DNA from: CAYTOJ01 sp964439415
GTDB taxonomy: Bacteria; Pseudomonadota; Alphaproteobacteria; Rickettsiales; CAZAGG01
DNA length: 6,239 bases
NCBI GenBank assembly: GCA_964439415.1
Contig: CAYTOJ010000110.1
Coordinates: 1 to 6,239 of the forward strand
Direction of reading: 5' to 3'
Shown: positions 5,895 to 6,239 of the stretch, piece by piece
Layout: each line of letters opens with the position of its first letter
Position numbering within the stretch: the stretch's first letter is position 1
Position numbers and translations under genes: made by a program
The notes under the pieces: model-generated
Databases searched by the model: none
The model's input: only the letters and a program-made list of their open reading frames with translations
Told to the model about the DNA's origin: nothing

Positions 5895-6239
5895 ACTTTG
5901 ATTTTGCTCTGCATGAGGGGAATTTGCCACAGATAGCCATAGTTTATCATAGTGCTTTTGGTCATACTGAAAAGCAGGCTGAGGCGGTATTAGATGGCGC
6001 TATAAGCATCAGCTGTGTTGCCGCCAAGCTTATAAAAACCAGTGATGCGGAGGCACATTGGAATTACCTGGCGGAGAGCGACGCGGTAATGTTCGGCTGC
6101 CCAACTTATATGGGTTCCGGTAGTGCTGAGTTTAAGAGATTCATGGATTCAACTTCCAAAGTATGGATGAGTCTGGGGTGGCGCGATAAAATAGCCGCTG
6201 GTTTCACCAATTCAGGATCCCCCAACGGCGATAAACTCA
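5855..6239 (+). CDS. Flavodoxin-fold NAD(P)H-dependent oxidoreductase, N-terminal part (partial)
   Basis: The frame is open to the window end, giving 128 residues. IAIVYHSAFGHTEKQA (27-42) is the first beta strand and FMN phosphate-binding loop of the flavodoxin / NADPH-dependent FMN reductase fold. GCPTYMGSGSAEFKRFMD (81-98) and AAGFTNSGSPNGDK (114-127) are typical of WrbA-like and related flavodoxin family quinone reductases. The expected role is cytoplasmic flavin-dependent reduction. The C-terminal third or so is missing because the window ends. The start is uncertain. The ATG at 5855 has no ribosome binding site and lies within the palindromic element. A TTG at 5924 has GAGGGG three bases upstream and would place the family's usual N-terminus correctly, removing 23 extra residues. 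Confidence 0.9.
   Translation, partial: MTSFKHTLETIGVYFDFALHEGNLPQIAIVYHSAFGHTEKQAEAVLDGAISISCVAAKLIKTSDAEAHWNYLAESDAVMFGCPTYMGSGSAEFKRFMDSTSKVWMSLGWRDKIAAGFTNSGSPNGDKL

Noticed and set aside
5675..5965. Minus-strand frame of 96 codons across the divergent spacer
   Set aside because: It runs through the GC-rich palindrome and antisense to the flavodoxin-like coding region. Its middle is Arg/Pro-rich translation of the repeat. The shorter in-frame version starting at 5758 has no ribosome binding site.

Overview
The window looks like ordinary chromosomal DNA from a Gram-negative proteobacterium. Alphaproteobacteria are my best guess, but weakly supported. The case rests on exported DUF192 and DUF2914 proteins, a full-length acetyl-CoA synthetase, moderate GC, and GC-rich extragenic palindromes rich in GCGAAGC. 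I see no tRNA, rRNA, CRISPR array, transposase or phage gene.

Layout. Bases 1-51 are the last codons of a plus-strand gene. Bases 51-243 form a large nested palindrome that folds as a four-way cloverleaf. Bases 244-317 are a short convergent spacer with weak hairpins. From 5666 down to 318 runs one compact minus-strand operon. In transcription order it holds a 52-residue protein of unknown function (5666-5508), a membrane-anchored or exported DUF192 protein (5480-5025), an exported protein with a degenerate DUF192-like domain (5025-4252), acetyl-CoA synthetase Acs (4255-2315), and a 666-residue exported protein with a C-terminal DUF2914 domain behind a linker of about 500 residues (2318-318). 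The last three junctions are start/stop overlaps (TAATG, ATGA, ATGA), so translational coupling is likely. Bases 5667-5854 are a divergent spacer with a second GC-rich palindromic element and a possible promoter for the operon. From 5855 to the window end runs the start of a plus-strand flavodoxin-fold oxidoreductase.

How the genes may work together. Acs makes acetyl-CoA from acetate in the cytoplasm. It sits between genes for envelope proteins, and the two exported proteins beside it both have Pro/Ala/Lys/Glu-rich tethers. Nothing in the sequence shows a direct biochemical link, so shared expression is the safe reading.

Most notable observations: a gapless alignment between the adjacent DUF192 proteins with loss of the WMKN signature in one; the cloverleaf palindrome whose two halves differ by compensatory changes; two in-frame five-unit heptanucleotide repeats in the DUF2914 linker; and a recurring short hydrophobic motif in that linker. 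I did not find a convincing new defence or mobile system.
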